Source: Azospirillum brasilense (lineage in GTDB: Bacteria > Pseudomonadota > Alphaproteobacteria > Azospirillales > Azospirillaceae). Taken from it: a stretch of 64,000 bases of DNA. Position 1 is the stretch's first letter, and each line of letters starts with the position of its first letter. The stretch is from NCBI RefSeq assembly GCF_001315015.1, contig NZ_CP012916.1:336001-400000 (forward strand), in the 5' to 3' direction. The translations under genes and the position numbers were made by a program. Positions 25,474 to 40,825 of the stretch are shown one piece after another. The notes under the pieces were generated by a model. It did not search any database, was not told the origin of the DNA, and worked only from the letters and a program-made list of their open reading frames with translations.

Positions 25474-27045
25474 TCAGCGCGCCTTTGCCGCGATAAACAG
25501 CTCCTTGTGGGCGTCGCGCAACAGGTTCTTCTGCACCTTGCCCATGGCGTTGCGCGGCAGCTCGTCCATGAAGAAGACGCGCTTGGGCACCTTGAAGTTG
25601 GCGAGCTGCTCCTTGCAGACGGCGATCACCGCCGCCTCGTCCGGGGTGGCGCTGCCGGGCTTGCGCAGGACGACGGCGGTCACCGCCTCGCCGAAGTCGG
25701 GGTGAGGTAGGCCGACCACCGCCGATTCGACCACGCCGTCGATGCCGTCGATCACCGTCTCGACCTCCTTCGGGTAGACGTTGAAGCCGCCGGAGATGAT
25801 GAGGTCCTTGGCCCGCCCGACGATGTGCACATAGCCGCGCCCGTCCACCTTGCCGACGTCGCCGGTGATGAAGAAGCCGTCCGGCTTGATCTCCTGCTTC
25901 GTCTTTTCGGGCATCCGCCAATAGCCGGAGAAGACGTTCGGCCCAGCCACCTCGATGATGCCGATGTCGTCGGTGCCGAGGCTGGCACCGGTCTCCGGGT
26001 TGACGACGCGCACCGAGACCTCGGGCAGCGGGAAGCCGACCGTGCCGGGGATGCGGTCGCCGTCCAGCGGGTTGGAGGTCAGCATGCCGGTCTCCGTCAT
26101 GCCGTAGCGCTCCAGGATGGCGTGGCCGGTGCGGGCGGAGAACTCCTTGTGCGTGTCGGCCAGCAGCGGCGCCGAGCCGGAGACGAACAGTCGCATGTGC
26201 GCCGTGGCCTCGCGCGTCAGGCCGGGATGGGCGAGCAGGCGGGTGTAGAAGGTCGGCACGCCCATCATCACCGTGGCGCGCGGCAGCAGCCCCATCACTT
26301 GCTCGGCGTCGAATTTCGGCAGGAACAGCATGGAGGAGCCGTTCAGCAGCACGCAGTTGGTCGCCACGAACAGGCCGTGCGTGTGGAAGATCGGCAGGGC
26401 GTGCAGCAGCACGTCGTCCGGCTGGAAACCCCAGTATTTGTGCAGCGTCAGCGCGTTGGAGCCGAGGTTGCGGTGGCTCATCATCGCGCCCTTCGACCGC
26501 CCGGTGGTGCCGGAGGTGTAGAGGATCGCGGCGAGATCGTCGGCCTCGGCCGGGACGGTCGCGAAGTCCGCGCCCTTGCCGGCGGCCTGCTCCGGCAGCG
26601 TGCCCTCGCCGTGGGTGCCGAGCGTCAGCAGATGGGCGACCTTGGCCTTGTCGGCGACCTCGCGCAGCGCGTCGGCGGATTCGGGTCGGGCGACGAAGAC
26701 GTGCGGCTCCGCGTCGGTCAGGAAATACTCGACCTCCGCCTTCGTGTAGGCCGGGTTCAGCGGCAGGAAGACGCCGCCCGCCCGCACGGTGGCGAGGTAG
26801 AGGATGATGTTCTCGACCGACTTCTCCACCTGCACGGCGACCCGATCGCCCTTCTTCAGGCCGAGGTCAGCGAGCAGGTTGGCGTAGCGGCCGGTCAGGG
26901 CTTCAAGGTCGCCGTAGGTGACGGTGCGCGCCTTGTCGGTGCCGGGCTCGGTCTCGGCGAAGGGGCGGCTGCGGTCCGCCGGAAAACGGGAGCGGAACAG
27001 CTCGAACAGATTGCCACCCACCAGATTGCCACCCGCTTCGGACAT
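25474..27045 (-). CDS. matB: Malonyl-CoA synthetase (MatB)
   Basis: 523 residues from ATG 27045 (GGAGG upstream). Complete ANL enzyme: P-loop YTSGTTGRSKGAMM (about 176-189), ERYGMTETGM, GFFITGDVGKVDGRGYV, hinge GRAKDLIISGGFNVYPKE, and C-terminal catalytic lysine in PRNAMGKVQKNLL. The stretch RATVMMGVPTFYTRLL with SGSAPLL matches malonyl-CoA synthetases of rhizobia and Rhodopseudomonas. It activates malonate (perhaps methylmalonate) with ATP and CoA. It follows matR on the same strand with an operator-like palindrome in the 91-base gap. The malonyl-CoA decarboxylase (matA) and transporter (matC) of the classic operon are not here. Confidence 0.85.
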   Translation of the reverse strand: MSEAGGNLVGGNLFELFRSRFPADRSRPFAETEPGTDKARTVTYGDLEALTGRYANLLADLGLKKGDRVAVQVEKSVENIILYLATVRAGGVFLPLNPAYTKAEVEYFLTDAEPHVFVARPESADALREVADKAKVAHLLTLGTHGEGTLPEQAAGKGADFATVPAEADDLAAILYTSGTTGRSKGAMMSHRNLGSNALTLHKYWGFQPDDVLLHALPIFHTHGLFVATNCVLLNGSSMLFLPKFDAEQVMGLLPRATVMMGVPTFYTRLLAHPGLTREATAHMRLFVSGSAPLLADTHKEFSARTGHAILERYGMTETGMLTSNPLDGDRIPGTVGFPLPEVSVRVVNPETGASLGTDDIGIIEVAGPNVFSGYWRMPEKTKQEIKPDGFFITGDVGKVDGRGYVHIVGRAKDLIISGGFNVYPKEVETVIDGIDGVVESAVVGLPHPDFGEAVTAVVLRKPGSATPDEAAVIAVCKEQLANFKVPKRVFFMDELPRNAMGKVQKNLLRDAHKELFIAAKAR

Positions 27046-27117
27046 CGTTTTTCCCTCCATGCACCCGGTGATCCGGTGTCCAGGCTTTAGCACAGGCGCA
27101 TGCCGCCGGCCACAGCT

Positions 27118-27127
27118 TTGTATACGT
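27118..27127. promoter_or_regulatory. Putative MatR operator in front of matB
   Basis: TTGTATACGT, sharing the TGTATAC core with the perfect palindrome upstream of matR, placed 73 bases ahead of the matB start. Resembles the published MatR target (TCTTGTA-TACACGA, recalled for Rhizobium). Binding is inferred. Confidence 0.6.
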
Positions 27128-27136
27128 AAGGACGGG

Positions 27137-27832
27137 CTATTGTATTTCGTTTCCGCCCATGATGGACACGAATTCGGTGAAGATGTCGATCTGGATGGTC
27201 ACATGCCGCCGCATGGCGGCGTAGGCGGCCTCCGGCTCGCCGGCCAGGATCGCCTCCACCACGTCATCATGCTCCGTGAAGCTGTCCTTGACGCGGTTGG
27301 GGTGGTTGAGCTGGTAGCGGCGGTAGGGGGCCAGCCGGGCGAACAGCCCCCGCGCGATCTCCTGCAGCGGCTCGTTGTGGCTGCCGGCCTGCACCGCCTC
27401 GTGGAAGGAGCGGTTGACCGCGTAGTAGGCGTCCAGCTCCCGCGCCTCCATATGCGCCTTCGAGGTGTCGTGCAGGCGCTTCAGGGCCTCCTTTTCCTCC
27501 TCCGACATGCGGCGGGCGGCGAAGCGGGCGCAGAGTCCCTCGATTTCCGACATCACCTCGAACATCTGGACCATGCGGTGCAGCTTCAGCGGCGCCACCA
27601 CCGCCCCCTGGCGCGGCTGCTTCTCCACCAGCCCGGCGTGGACGAGCTGGAGGATCGCCTCGCGGATCGGGGTGCGGGAGATGTTGAAGCGCTGGGCGAG
27701 GCTTTCCTCGTCCAGCCGGGTTCCGGGGCGCAGCCGGCCCAGGAAGATGTCCTCTTCGATGGCGAGCCGCACCTCGTCGGCGCGGGTGGCGCTTTTGTCG
27801 GCGGTCTTGCCGGCGGCAATCCGGTCGCTCAT
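27137..27832 (-). CDS. matR: GntR/FCD-family regulator of malonate metabolism (MatR)
   Basis: 231 residues from ATG 27832. N-terminal GntR winged helix with RLDEESLAQRFNISRTPIRE (helix-turn-helix) and VEKQPRQGAVVAPL (wing); C-terminal FCD all-helical effector domain containing the metal/ligand histidines in NRSFHEAV and RRHVTIQI. Size and neighbour matB match MatR of rhizobia, which represses mat genes until malonate is present. TGTATAC palindromes occur both ahead of this gene (27881-27890) and ahead of matB, so autoregulation plus matB control is likely. The ribosome site is weak (GAAGGGG about 12 bases upstream). Confidence 0.82.
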   Translation of the reverse strand: MSDRIAAGKTADKSATRADEVRLAIEEDIFLGRLRPGTRLDEESLAQRFNISRTPIREAILQLVHAGLVEKQPRQGAVVAPLKLHRMVQMFEVMSEIEGLCARFAARRMSEEEKEALKRLHDTSKAHMEARELDAYYAVNRSFHEAVQAGSHNEPLQEIARGLFARLAPYRRYQLNHPNRVKDSFTEHDDVVEAILAGEPEAAYAAMRRHVTIQIDIFTEFVSIMGGNEIQ

Positions 27833-27880
27833 CCCGAGCGTGTCCCCTTCCTCGTCCGCGGCCTTCCGCCGCCCCTGTCT

Positions 27881-27890
27881 CTGTATACAA
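27881..27890. promoter_or_regulatory. Putative MatR operator upstream of matR
   Basis: CTGTATACAA with a perfect TGTATACA core, flanked by TCTC on one side and GAGA on the other, giving an extended palindrome TCTCTGTATACAAGAGA. Located 49 bases ahead of matR and 104 bases ahead of the divergent acyl-CoA dehydrogenase gene. Confidence 0.68.
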
Positions 27891-27993
27891 GAGATGGACA
27901 GCGGGTATCCAGCATGATAGTCCTTCCACCCAACAATGAGAACCGGAGATCCGCCTTGGACTCCGGGCCACTGCGGTTCTGGGGAGGATGCGC

Positions 27994-29133
27994 ATGGATT
28001 TTGCGCTTTCAGAGGAGCAGCAGGCGTTCCGCGACACGGCGCGCGACTTCGCGCAGCAGGAAATGGCGCCGAACGCCGCGCACTGGGATGAAAACAGCGT
28101 CTTTCCCGTCGACACCCTGCGGCAGGCCGCCGCACTCGGCTTCGCCGGGATCTATGTGGGGGAGGAGTTCGGCGGCTCCGGACTCGGGCGGCTGGACGCG
28201 GCGCTGATCTTCGAGGAGTTGTCGGCGGCCTGCCCGTCCACGGCGGCCTACATCTCCATCCACAACATGGCCTCCTGGATGATCGACCGCTTCGGCAACG
28301 CGGAGCAGCGTGAGCGCTTCCTGCCGGGGCTGACCAGCATGGAGCGTTTCGCCAGCTATTGCCTGACCGAGCCGGGGGCGGGGTCCGACGCGGCCTCGCT
28401 GCGCACGCGGGCGGAGCGGGACGGCGACCATTACGTGCTGAACGGCTCGAAGGCCTTCATCTCCGGCGGCGGCACGTCGGACGTCTATGTCTGCATGGTC
28501 CGCACCGGCGAGCCCGGCCCCAAGGGCATCTCCTGCATCGTCGTGGAAAAAGGCACGCCCGGCCTGTCCTTCGGAAAGCAGGAGCACAAGCTCGGCTGGA
28601 AGAGCCAGCCGACCTCGGCGGTCATCTTCGAGAACTGCCGCGTCCCTGTCGCCAACCGCATCGGCGAGGAGGGGGAGGGCTTCCGCATCGCCATGAAGGG
28701 GCTGGACGGCGGCCGCCTGAACATCGCCGCCTGCTCGGTCGGCGGAGCGCGCTTCTGCCTGGAGCAAGCCATCGCCTACACCACGGAGCGCAAGCAGTTC
28801 GGCAAGCCGCTGAACGCCTTCCAGGCGCTTCAGTTCAAGCTGGCCGACATGGCGACGGAGCTGGACGCCGCCCGGCTGATGCTGCACCGCGCCGCCGCCA
28901 GCCTCGACGCCGGATCGCCGGAGGCCACCGCCCATTGCGCCATGGCCAAGCGCTTCGCCACCGACGCGGGGTTCCAGGTGGTGAACGAGGCGCTGCAGCT
29001 TCACGGCGGCTACGGCTACATCAAGGAGTACCCGATCGAGCGGATTTTCCGCGACCTGCGGGTTCACCAGATTCTCGAAGGCACCAACGAAATCATGCGC
29101 GTCATCATCGCCCGCCATCTGACCGGCGGCTGA
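27994..29133 (+). CDS. Acyl-CoA dehydrogenase, isobutyryl-CoA dehydrogenase type
   Basis: 379 residues from ATG 27994, placed six bases after GGAGG; the ATG at 27988 is too close to that site. Three-domain ACAD: an N-terminal helical domain, a beta middle domain with YCLTEPGAGSDAAS (FAD and substrate loop), and a C-terminal domain ending QILEGTNEIMRVIIARHL, whose Glu362 is the predicted catalytic base. The C-terminal signature and the adjacent mmsB fit the ACAD8-like isobutyryl-CoA dehydrogenase of valine breakdown (isobutyryl-CoA to methacrylyl-CoA). Other short branched acyl-CoAs are possible. Forms an operon with mmsB, 44 bases downstream. Confidence 0.87.
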   Translation: MDFALSEEQQAFRDTARDFAQQEMAPNAAHWDENSVFPVDTLRQAAALGFAGIYVGEEFGGSGLGRLDAALIFEELSAACPSTAAYISIHNMASWMIDRFGNAEQRERFLPGLTSMERFASYCLTEPGAGSDAASLRTRAERDGDHYVLNGSKAFISGGGTSDVYVCMVRTGEPGPKGISCIVVEKGTPGLSFGKQEHKLGWKSQPTSAVIFENCRVPVANRIGEEGEGFRIAMKGLDGGRLNIAACSVGGARFCLEQAIAYTTERKQFGKPLNAFQALQFKLADMATELDAARLMLHRAAASLDAGSPEATAHCAMAKRFATDAGFQVVNEALQLHGGYGYIKEYPIERIFRDLRVHQILEGTNEIMRVIIARHLTGG

Positions 29134-29177
29134 CGGCAGCGCAATAAGACGGCATCAAAAAGACGAGGGGAAACGCA

Positions 29178-30068
29178 ATGGCGACGATCGCCTTTATCGG
29201 GCTGGGCAACATGGGTGCGCCGATGATGCGCAACCTGCTGAAGGCCGGCCACACCGTCCTGGCCTTCGACCTGTCGGAGGCCGCCTGCACCGCCGCGCGC
29301 GACGCCGGCGCAACCATCGCCACCGGCCCCGGCGCCGCGGCGGGGGAGGCCGAAGTGGTCGTGACCATGCTGCCCGCCGGCAAGCATGTGCGCGAGGTCT
29401 ACACGGCGCCGGACGGCATCATCGCCAAGGCCAAGCCGGGCAGCCTGTTCATCGACAGCTCCACCGTGGACGTCGACAGCGCCCGCGCCGTCGCTGCGGC
29501 GGCGGAAGCGGCGGGTCACGCCATGGTCGACGCGCCGGTGTCGGGCGGCGTCGGCGGGGCCGAGGCGGCGACGCTGACCTTCATGGTCGGCGGCAGCGAC
29601 ACCGCCTTCCGCCGCGCCGAGCCGATCCTGTCGGCGATGGGCAAGGCCATCGTGCACACCGGCGGGCCGGGCAACGGCCAAGCGGCGAAGATCTGCAACA
29701 ACATGATCCTCGGCATCTCGATGCTCGGCGTGTCGGAAGCCTTCGCGCTTGCCGAGAAGCTGGGGCTGGACTCGCAGAAGCTCTTCGACGTGGCCTCGAA
29801 GTCGTCGGGCCAGTGCTGGTCGCTGACCAGCTATTGCCCGGTGCCGGGTCCGGTCCCGACCTCCCCGGCCAACCGCGACTACCAGCCGGGCTTCGCCGCG
29901 GCGCTGATGCTGAAGGACCTGAAGCTGGCGGTAGAGGCCGGGCAGAGCACCGGCAGCCCGCTGCCGCTCGGCGGCGAGGCTGCGCAGATGTATGCGCTGT
30001 TCTGCAACGCCGGCTTCGGGGGCAAGGATTTCTCCGGCATCGTCAATCTGCTGCGCGGGAAGTCTTGA
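29178..30068 (+). CDS. mmsB: 3-hydroxyisobutyrate dehydrogenase
   Basis: 296 residues from ATG 29178 with GAGGGG upstream. The N-terminal Rossmann fold has GLGNMGAPM (8-16); FIDSSTVDVD and DAPVSGGVGGA are the substrate-binding signatures; GPGNGQAAKICNNM contains the catalytic Lys171; the C-terminal helical domain includes KDLKLAVEAG. Oxidises 3-hydroxyisobutyrate to methylmalonate semialdehyde with NAD+, the late step of valine catabolism that matches the acyl-CoA dehydrogenase before it. The 3' end overlaps the convergent esterase gene by 26 bases. Confidence 0.95.
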   Translation: MATIAFIGLGNMGAPMMRNLLKAGHTVLAFDLSEAACTAARDAGATIATGPGAAAGEAEVVVTMLPAGKHVREVYTAPDGIIAKAKPGSLFIDSSTVDVDSARAVAAAAEAAGHAMVDAPVSGGVGGAEAATLTFMVGGSDTAFRRAEPILSAMGKAIVHTGGPGNGQAAKICNNMILGISMLGVSEAFALAEKLGLDSQKLFDVASKSSGQCWSLTSYCPVPGPVPTSPANRDYQPGFAAALMLKDLKLAVEAGQSTGSPLPLGGEAAQMYALFCNAGFGGKDFSGIVNLLRGKS

Positions 30069-31727
30069 GGCCGGGCGCTTGGGCGCTGTGTCCGTAGAGG
30101 ACAGCGCCCGAACCGTCCCCGAACAGCGCCAGCAAACCGTCGCCCAGCGCACCGCGCCAAGCGAACAGGTCGTGCCCGGCGGCATAGTCGCGGTAGGCGA
30201 CCTCGTAGCCTTTGGCCTCCAGCACATCCCGCAGGTGGCGGGAGGTTTCAAGGATGCCGATCTCGCCGTCGCCTCCGGCTTCGAACAAGCCGGCGCTGAG
30301 GAAAAAACGCACCGGGCGGCGATCGCGCGACGCCACCAGACCGGCCATATGCTCCGGACGGTCCGGCGGCGCATCGGCCGGATGCCACCAGAAGGAGCCG
30401 GACATGGAAAGCGCGTTTCCAAACCGGTCCGGACGGGCCAGCGCCGCGGACACCGCCGCCAGACCGCCATAGCTGGACCCGGCCAGAACCGTCCGGTCGG
30501 GCCGGGACCGGATGCTCGCCCGCTCCCTCAACCAGGGAAGAAGCTCGTCGGCGAGCATCGTGGCGAAAGCGGGATTGGCTGGCAATTCGCGTTCCCGCGC
30601 TTCGGCGGTTGGGTTGGCGATGAAAACGGCGACGGTCGGCGGCAGACGGCCACCGCCGGTCAGCCGGTCGAGCATGGTTGGAACCGGCGCGCGCCGGTCG
30701 AGATAGTCCGGCCCGTCGAACAGCAGCAGCAGAATGGTGTCCTTGCCCGCCGGATCGACACCGGGCGGTGCGTAGACCGTAACGTTGCGCGTGTTGCCCA
30801 GAATGCGGCTGGTGAAGCGTTCCGCGATGAGCCGTCCTGCCGGTTCGGCCCAAACGCTTTCCAGTCCGGGCTGGAGCGGGGCGTCGGGCAGCTCCACCAG
30901 GGAAACCTGATTGTAGCGATCGGGGGCGTCGGACGGCCAGGGACGGTGATTCAACGGATCGGCCTGAAGCTGCGCCAGGATCGCCATCCGGCATTCGCGG
31001 CAGGTGCCGGGAAAGTCCGGCACGTCGGGCGCGATCTGGTAGGACAGGCGGGTGGAGACGGGGACGATGAAGCTCTTGAACCAAACGTCGCTCTGGCCCA
31101 GCCGTTCGAGATTTTCATGGTTGGATGTCGGCCCCCCGAGCAGGCGCACGTTGCGGCGGGCGCCCCGCGCCAGGAAGGTCATTGCGACCTGGCCCGATCC
31201 GGGCGCGTCCTTCAATGGTTCCACCAAGGGCGTGCCGCGCCGGGCCACGTCCTGCCAGAAGGCATCGGTGCTGCCGCCGCGCTTCACCGTTTCCGCCAGA
31301 GCGGCGATGGTCGGGCTCAGGTGCCCCTGACGGACGGGATGCTGGTCCGCCACGGCGATGCGGCGGGTCAGCGTCAGCCGATAGCCGCCGGACGCGGGCA
31401 GCGTGACGCGCAGCGCCGCCATGCCGGGCTTGGTGACGAAACGGAAGACCTCCCGCCCCGCCGTGCCGTTCAGCAGCAGACGGATGGGGCGTCCGTCCTG
31501 GTCGATCAGCCGCAGATCCGCAACGTCCGCTCCTGAATCGAGAACGCCTTCCACATAGTCGCCATCATCGAGCTCCAGGGAATGGACGGCATCGCGCTCC
31601 GTCCCGGAGACAGGAACGTCAAGGACAAGCGGGGAGCGGTCCGGCATCACCGCGCAACCGTTCGGAACCATCATCACGACTCCCAGGACCATCAGGCGTT
31701 TCACGCGTTCCATGAGCATCCGGCGCG

Positions 31728-31731
<4 letters not shown>
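30043..31731 (-). CDS. Enterochelin esterase-like ferric-siderophore hydrolase, probably exported
   Basis: 562 residues from ATG 31731, overlapping the NRPS stop (ATGA). Residues 8-30 form a hydrophobic signal ending VPNGCAVMP, a possible but imperfect lipobox around Cys26. Residues ~170-290 resemble the Fes N-terminal domain; the alpha/beta-hydrolase domain has FDGPDYLDR, nucleophile Ser420 in GSSYG (418-422) and His520 in YAAGHD. Fes/IroD/IroE-type enzymes cut trilactone or linear ester backbones of ferric catecholates. Being coupled to the NRPS it should process this cluster's own siderophore. The leader suggests periplasmic action like IroE rather than cytoplasmic like Fes. Length exceeds Fes (about 400) because of an extra N-terminal ~170-residue beta-rich region. 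Confidence 0.85.
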
Positions 31732-38921
<7,190 letters not shown>

Positions 38922-38953
38922 GGCCCTGTCCTCGTGAGTGCTTTGAAAAGCCG

Positions 38954-39160
38954 TCAGGCGGCGGCGGGGGTGAGGTCGGTCCAGGCGGCCTCGATGTGGT
39001 CGAGGCAGGCGGCGCGCCCGGCGGGGCCGAAGACGGCGGTCCAGCCCTCCGGCACCGCGGCGAAGCACGGCCACAGGCTGAACTGGCCGGCAGCGTTCGC
39101 CAACGCCAGGAAGTCGTGGCGCTCGTCGTCGAAGGGGTTCACATACTGGTCGTTGGTCAT
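38954..39160 (-). CDS. MbtH-like protein
   Basis: 68 residues from ATG 39160. It has the MbtH fold signature: an N-terminal NPFDDE, then GQFSLWPCFAAVPEGWTAVF with the three conserved tryptophans, and a C-terminal helix ending WTDLTP. MbtH proteins bind and activate or stabilise A domains of NRPSs; placement immediately before the NRPS gene indicates it serves A1 and/or A2 there. Normal length for the family. Confidence 0.96.
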   Translation of the reverse strand: MTNDQYVNPFDDERHDFLALANAAGQFSLWPCFAAVPEGWTAVFGPAGRAACLDHIEAAWTDLTPAAA

Positions 39161-39185
39161 CGGGGATGTCCCTGGAATGAAGAGG

Positions 39186-39953
39186 CTAGCGCCCCAGCGT
39201 CGCCCCGCCGTCCACCAGAAGGTCGGCGAGCGTGATGTGGCCGGCGGCGGGGGAGGCGAGGAAGACGACCGTCTCCGCCACGTCGCGCGGCGTGGCGAGC
39301 TTGCCGAGCGGGATGCCGAGCTTGTGCTGGCCGGGATTGCCCCGGATGGTCTGCGCCGCACCGTCCGGCCCGCTCCACAGCGCACGCTGCATGGGCGTGT
39401 CGGTGGAGCCGGGGGAAACGACGTTGCAGCGCACGCCGTGGGGCGCCAGCTCCAGCCCCACCGCCATGGTCAGGCTGGTCAACGCCGCCTTCGACGCGCC
39501 GTAGGCGGCCATGCCGATCCGCGGCACATGGGCGGCGTTGGACGACACGCTGACGATGGCGCCGCCCTTCCCGCCGTTTTTGAAGGCCGGGATCACCGCC
39601 CGCATCATGTGGAAGGGACCGGCCACGTTGACGGCGAAGCTGTCGTGCCAGTCGGCGTCGGTCATCGCCTCCACCGGCCCCATGCGCAGGATGCCGGCGA
39701 CGTTGGCCAGGACGTCGATCCGCGTGCCCTCGGCGAACAGCGCTTCGCAGGTTCCGGCGACCGCGCCGGCGTCGGCGATGTCCAGCGGCACGGCGCGGTA
39801 GGGCCGCTCGCCGCTATCCTCGCCGCCGTCATGCCAGTGGCGGTCGAAGGCGACGACGATGGCGCCGCGGGCGTGGAACAGGTCGGCCACGGCCCGCCCG
39901 ATCCCTTGCCCGGCGCCGGTCACCCAGACGGTCCGGCCCGCGACGTCCGTCAT
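39186..39953 (-). CDS. entA: 2,3-dihydro-2,3-dihydroxybenzoate dehydrogenase
   Basis: 255 residues from ATG 39953, overlapping the entB stop. Short-chain dehydrogenase with NAD loop TGAGQGIGRA (12-21), VLANVAGI, SVSSNAAHVPR, and catalytic Tyr151/Lys155 in YGASKAA; CNVVSPGSTDTPMQ is typical of EntA/DhbA. Oxidises the dihydrodiol made by isochorismatase to 2,3-dihydroxybenzoate, the catechol building block. The operon position entC-E-B-A supports this over a generic SDR function. Confidence 0.95.
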   Translation of the reverse strand: MTDVAGRTVWVTGAGQGIGRAVADLFHARGAIVVAFDRHWHDGGEDSGERPYRAVPLDIADAGAVAGTCEALFAEGTRIDVLANVAGILRMGPVEAMTDADWHDSFAVNVAGPFHMMRAVIPAFKNGGKGGAIVSVSSNAAHVPRIGMAAYGASKAALTSLTMAVGLELAPHGVRCNVVSPGSTDTPMQRALWSGPDGAAQTIRGNPGQHKLGIPLGKLATPRDVAETVVFLASPAAGHITLADLLVDGGATLGR

Positions 39954-40825
39954 GCCGCCACGCGCCCGGACGCGGCCAGACGGGGTTCGATCAGCGCCCA
40001 CCAGCCGTTGATGCTCGGCTGCGCGGCCAGCTCGGCGAAGCCGATCTCGACCCCCGCGGCCTTCCAGCGGTCCACCACCTGCATCACCGCGATGGAGTCG
40101 AGGCCGAAGTCCATCAGGTTGTCGTCGTCGCCCGGCACGTCGTCGAGCGAAGCCAGCAGGATGCGCCGCAGCCCTTCCTTGCTCAGCACCGCCGCGGGAG
40201 CGGCCAGCAGGCTGTCGGAATGGATGGTCCGCCCGGCGTTGCGGGCGACGTAGCGCAGCGCCATCATGTGATCCTCGCGCGAGAAGTCGGCGATGGCGTC
40301 GGCGATCAGGAAGGGCTTGATGCCGCGCATGAAGGCGTCCAGCGCCGTCTGCATCACGCCGATGTGCGCGTAGATCCCGCAGATCAGGAGCTGGTCGCGC
40401 CCGGACTCCGCCATCATCTCGGCCAGTGGCGCGCGGAAGAAGGCGCTGTAGCGCCATTTGGTCAGCACACGGTCGTCGGCGTCCGGGGCCAGCGGGGCGA
40501 CGATGCCCGCCAGATCCGGCTTGGCCGTCAGACCCGGCCCCCACATGTCGTTCAGCAGGCCGCGGTCGGCGTCGGACTGCACCGGCGGCTGGGCCGTGTA
40601 GACGACCGGCGCGCCCAGCGCCTTCAGATGGCGCTTCAGCCGGACGATCCGGTCGATGCACCCGACGATGGCCGGGTTCGCCGCGCCGTAGAAGCCGACG
40701 AAATAGTCCTGCATGTCGTGGATCAGCAGGACCGCGCGGGCGGGGTCGACGCTCCAGGACACCTTGTCCTGCGGCAGGTCCGCCGCGGTGGGCAGGGCGT
40801 AGGGGGCGATGGATCGGATGGTCAT
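39950..40825 (-). CDS. entB: Bifunctional isochorismatase / aryl carrier protein
   Basis: 291 residues from ATG 40825, overlapping the entE stop. The isochorismatase domain (1-205) has nucleophile-side Asp37 in LLIHDMQDYF, Lys123 in LTKWRYSAF and CGIYAHIG with Cys149. The aryl carrier domain (~215-285) has DFGLDSIAVM; Ser244 is the phosphopantetheine site. It converts isochorismate to 2,3-dihydro-2,3-dihydroxybenzoate and then carries DHB loaded by EntE to C1 of the NRPS. A phosphopantetheinyl transferase gene is not in the window. Confidence 0.96.
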   Translation of the reverse strand: MTIRSIAPYALPTAADLPQDKVSWSVDPARAVLLIHDMQDYFVGFYGAANPAIVGCIDRIVRLKRHLKALGAPVVYTAQPPVQSDADRGLLNDMWGPGLTAKPDLAGIVAPLAPDADDRVLTKWRYSAFFRAPLAEMMAESGRDQLLICGIYAHIGVMQTALDAFMRGIKPFLIADAIADFSREDHMMALRYVARNAGRTIHSDSLLAAPAAVLSKEGLRRILLASLDDVPGDDDNLMDFGLDSIAVMQVVDRWKAAGVEIGFAELAAQPSINGWWALIEPRLAASGRVAA

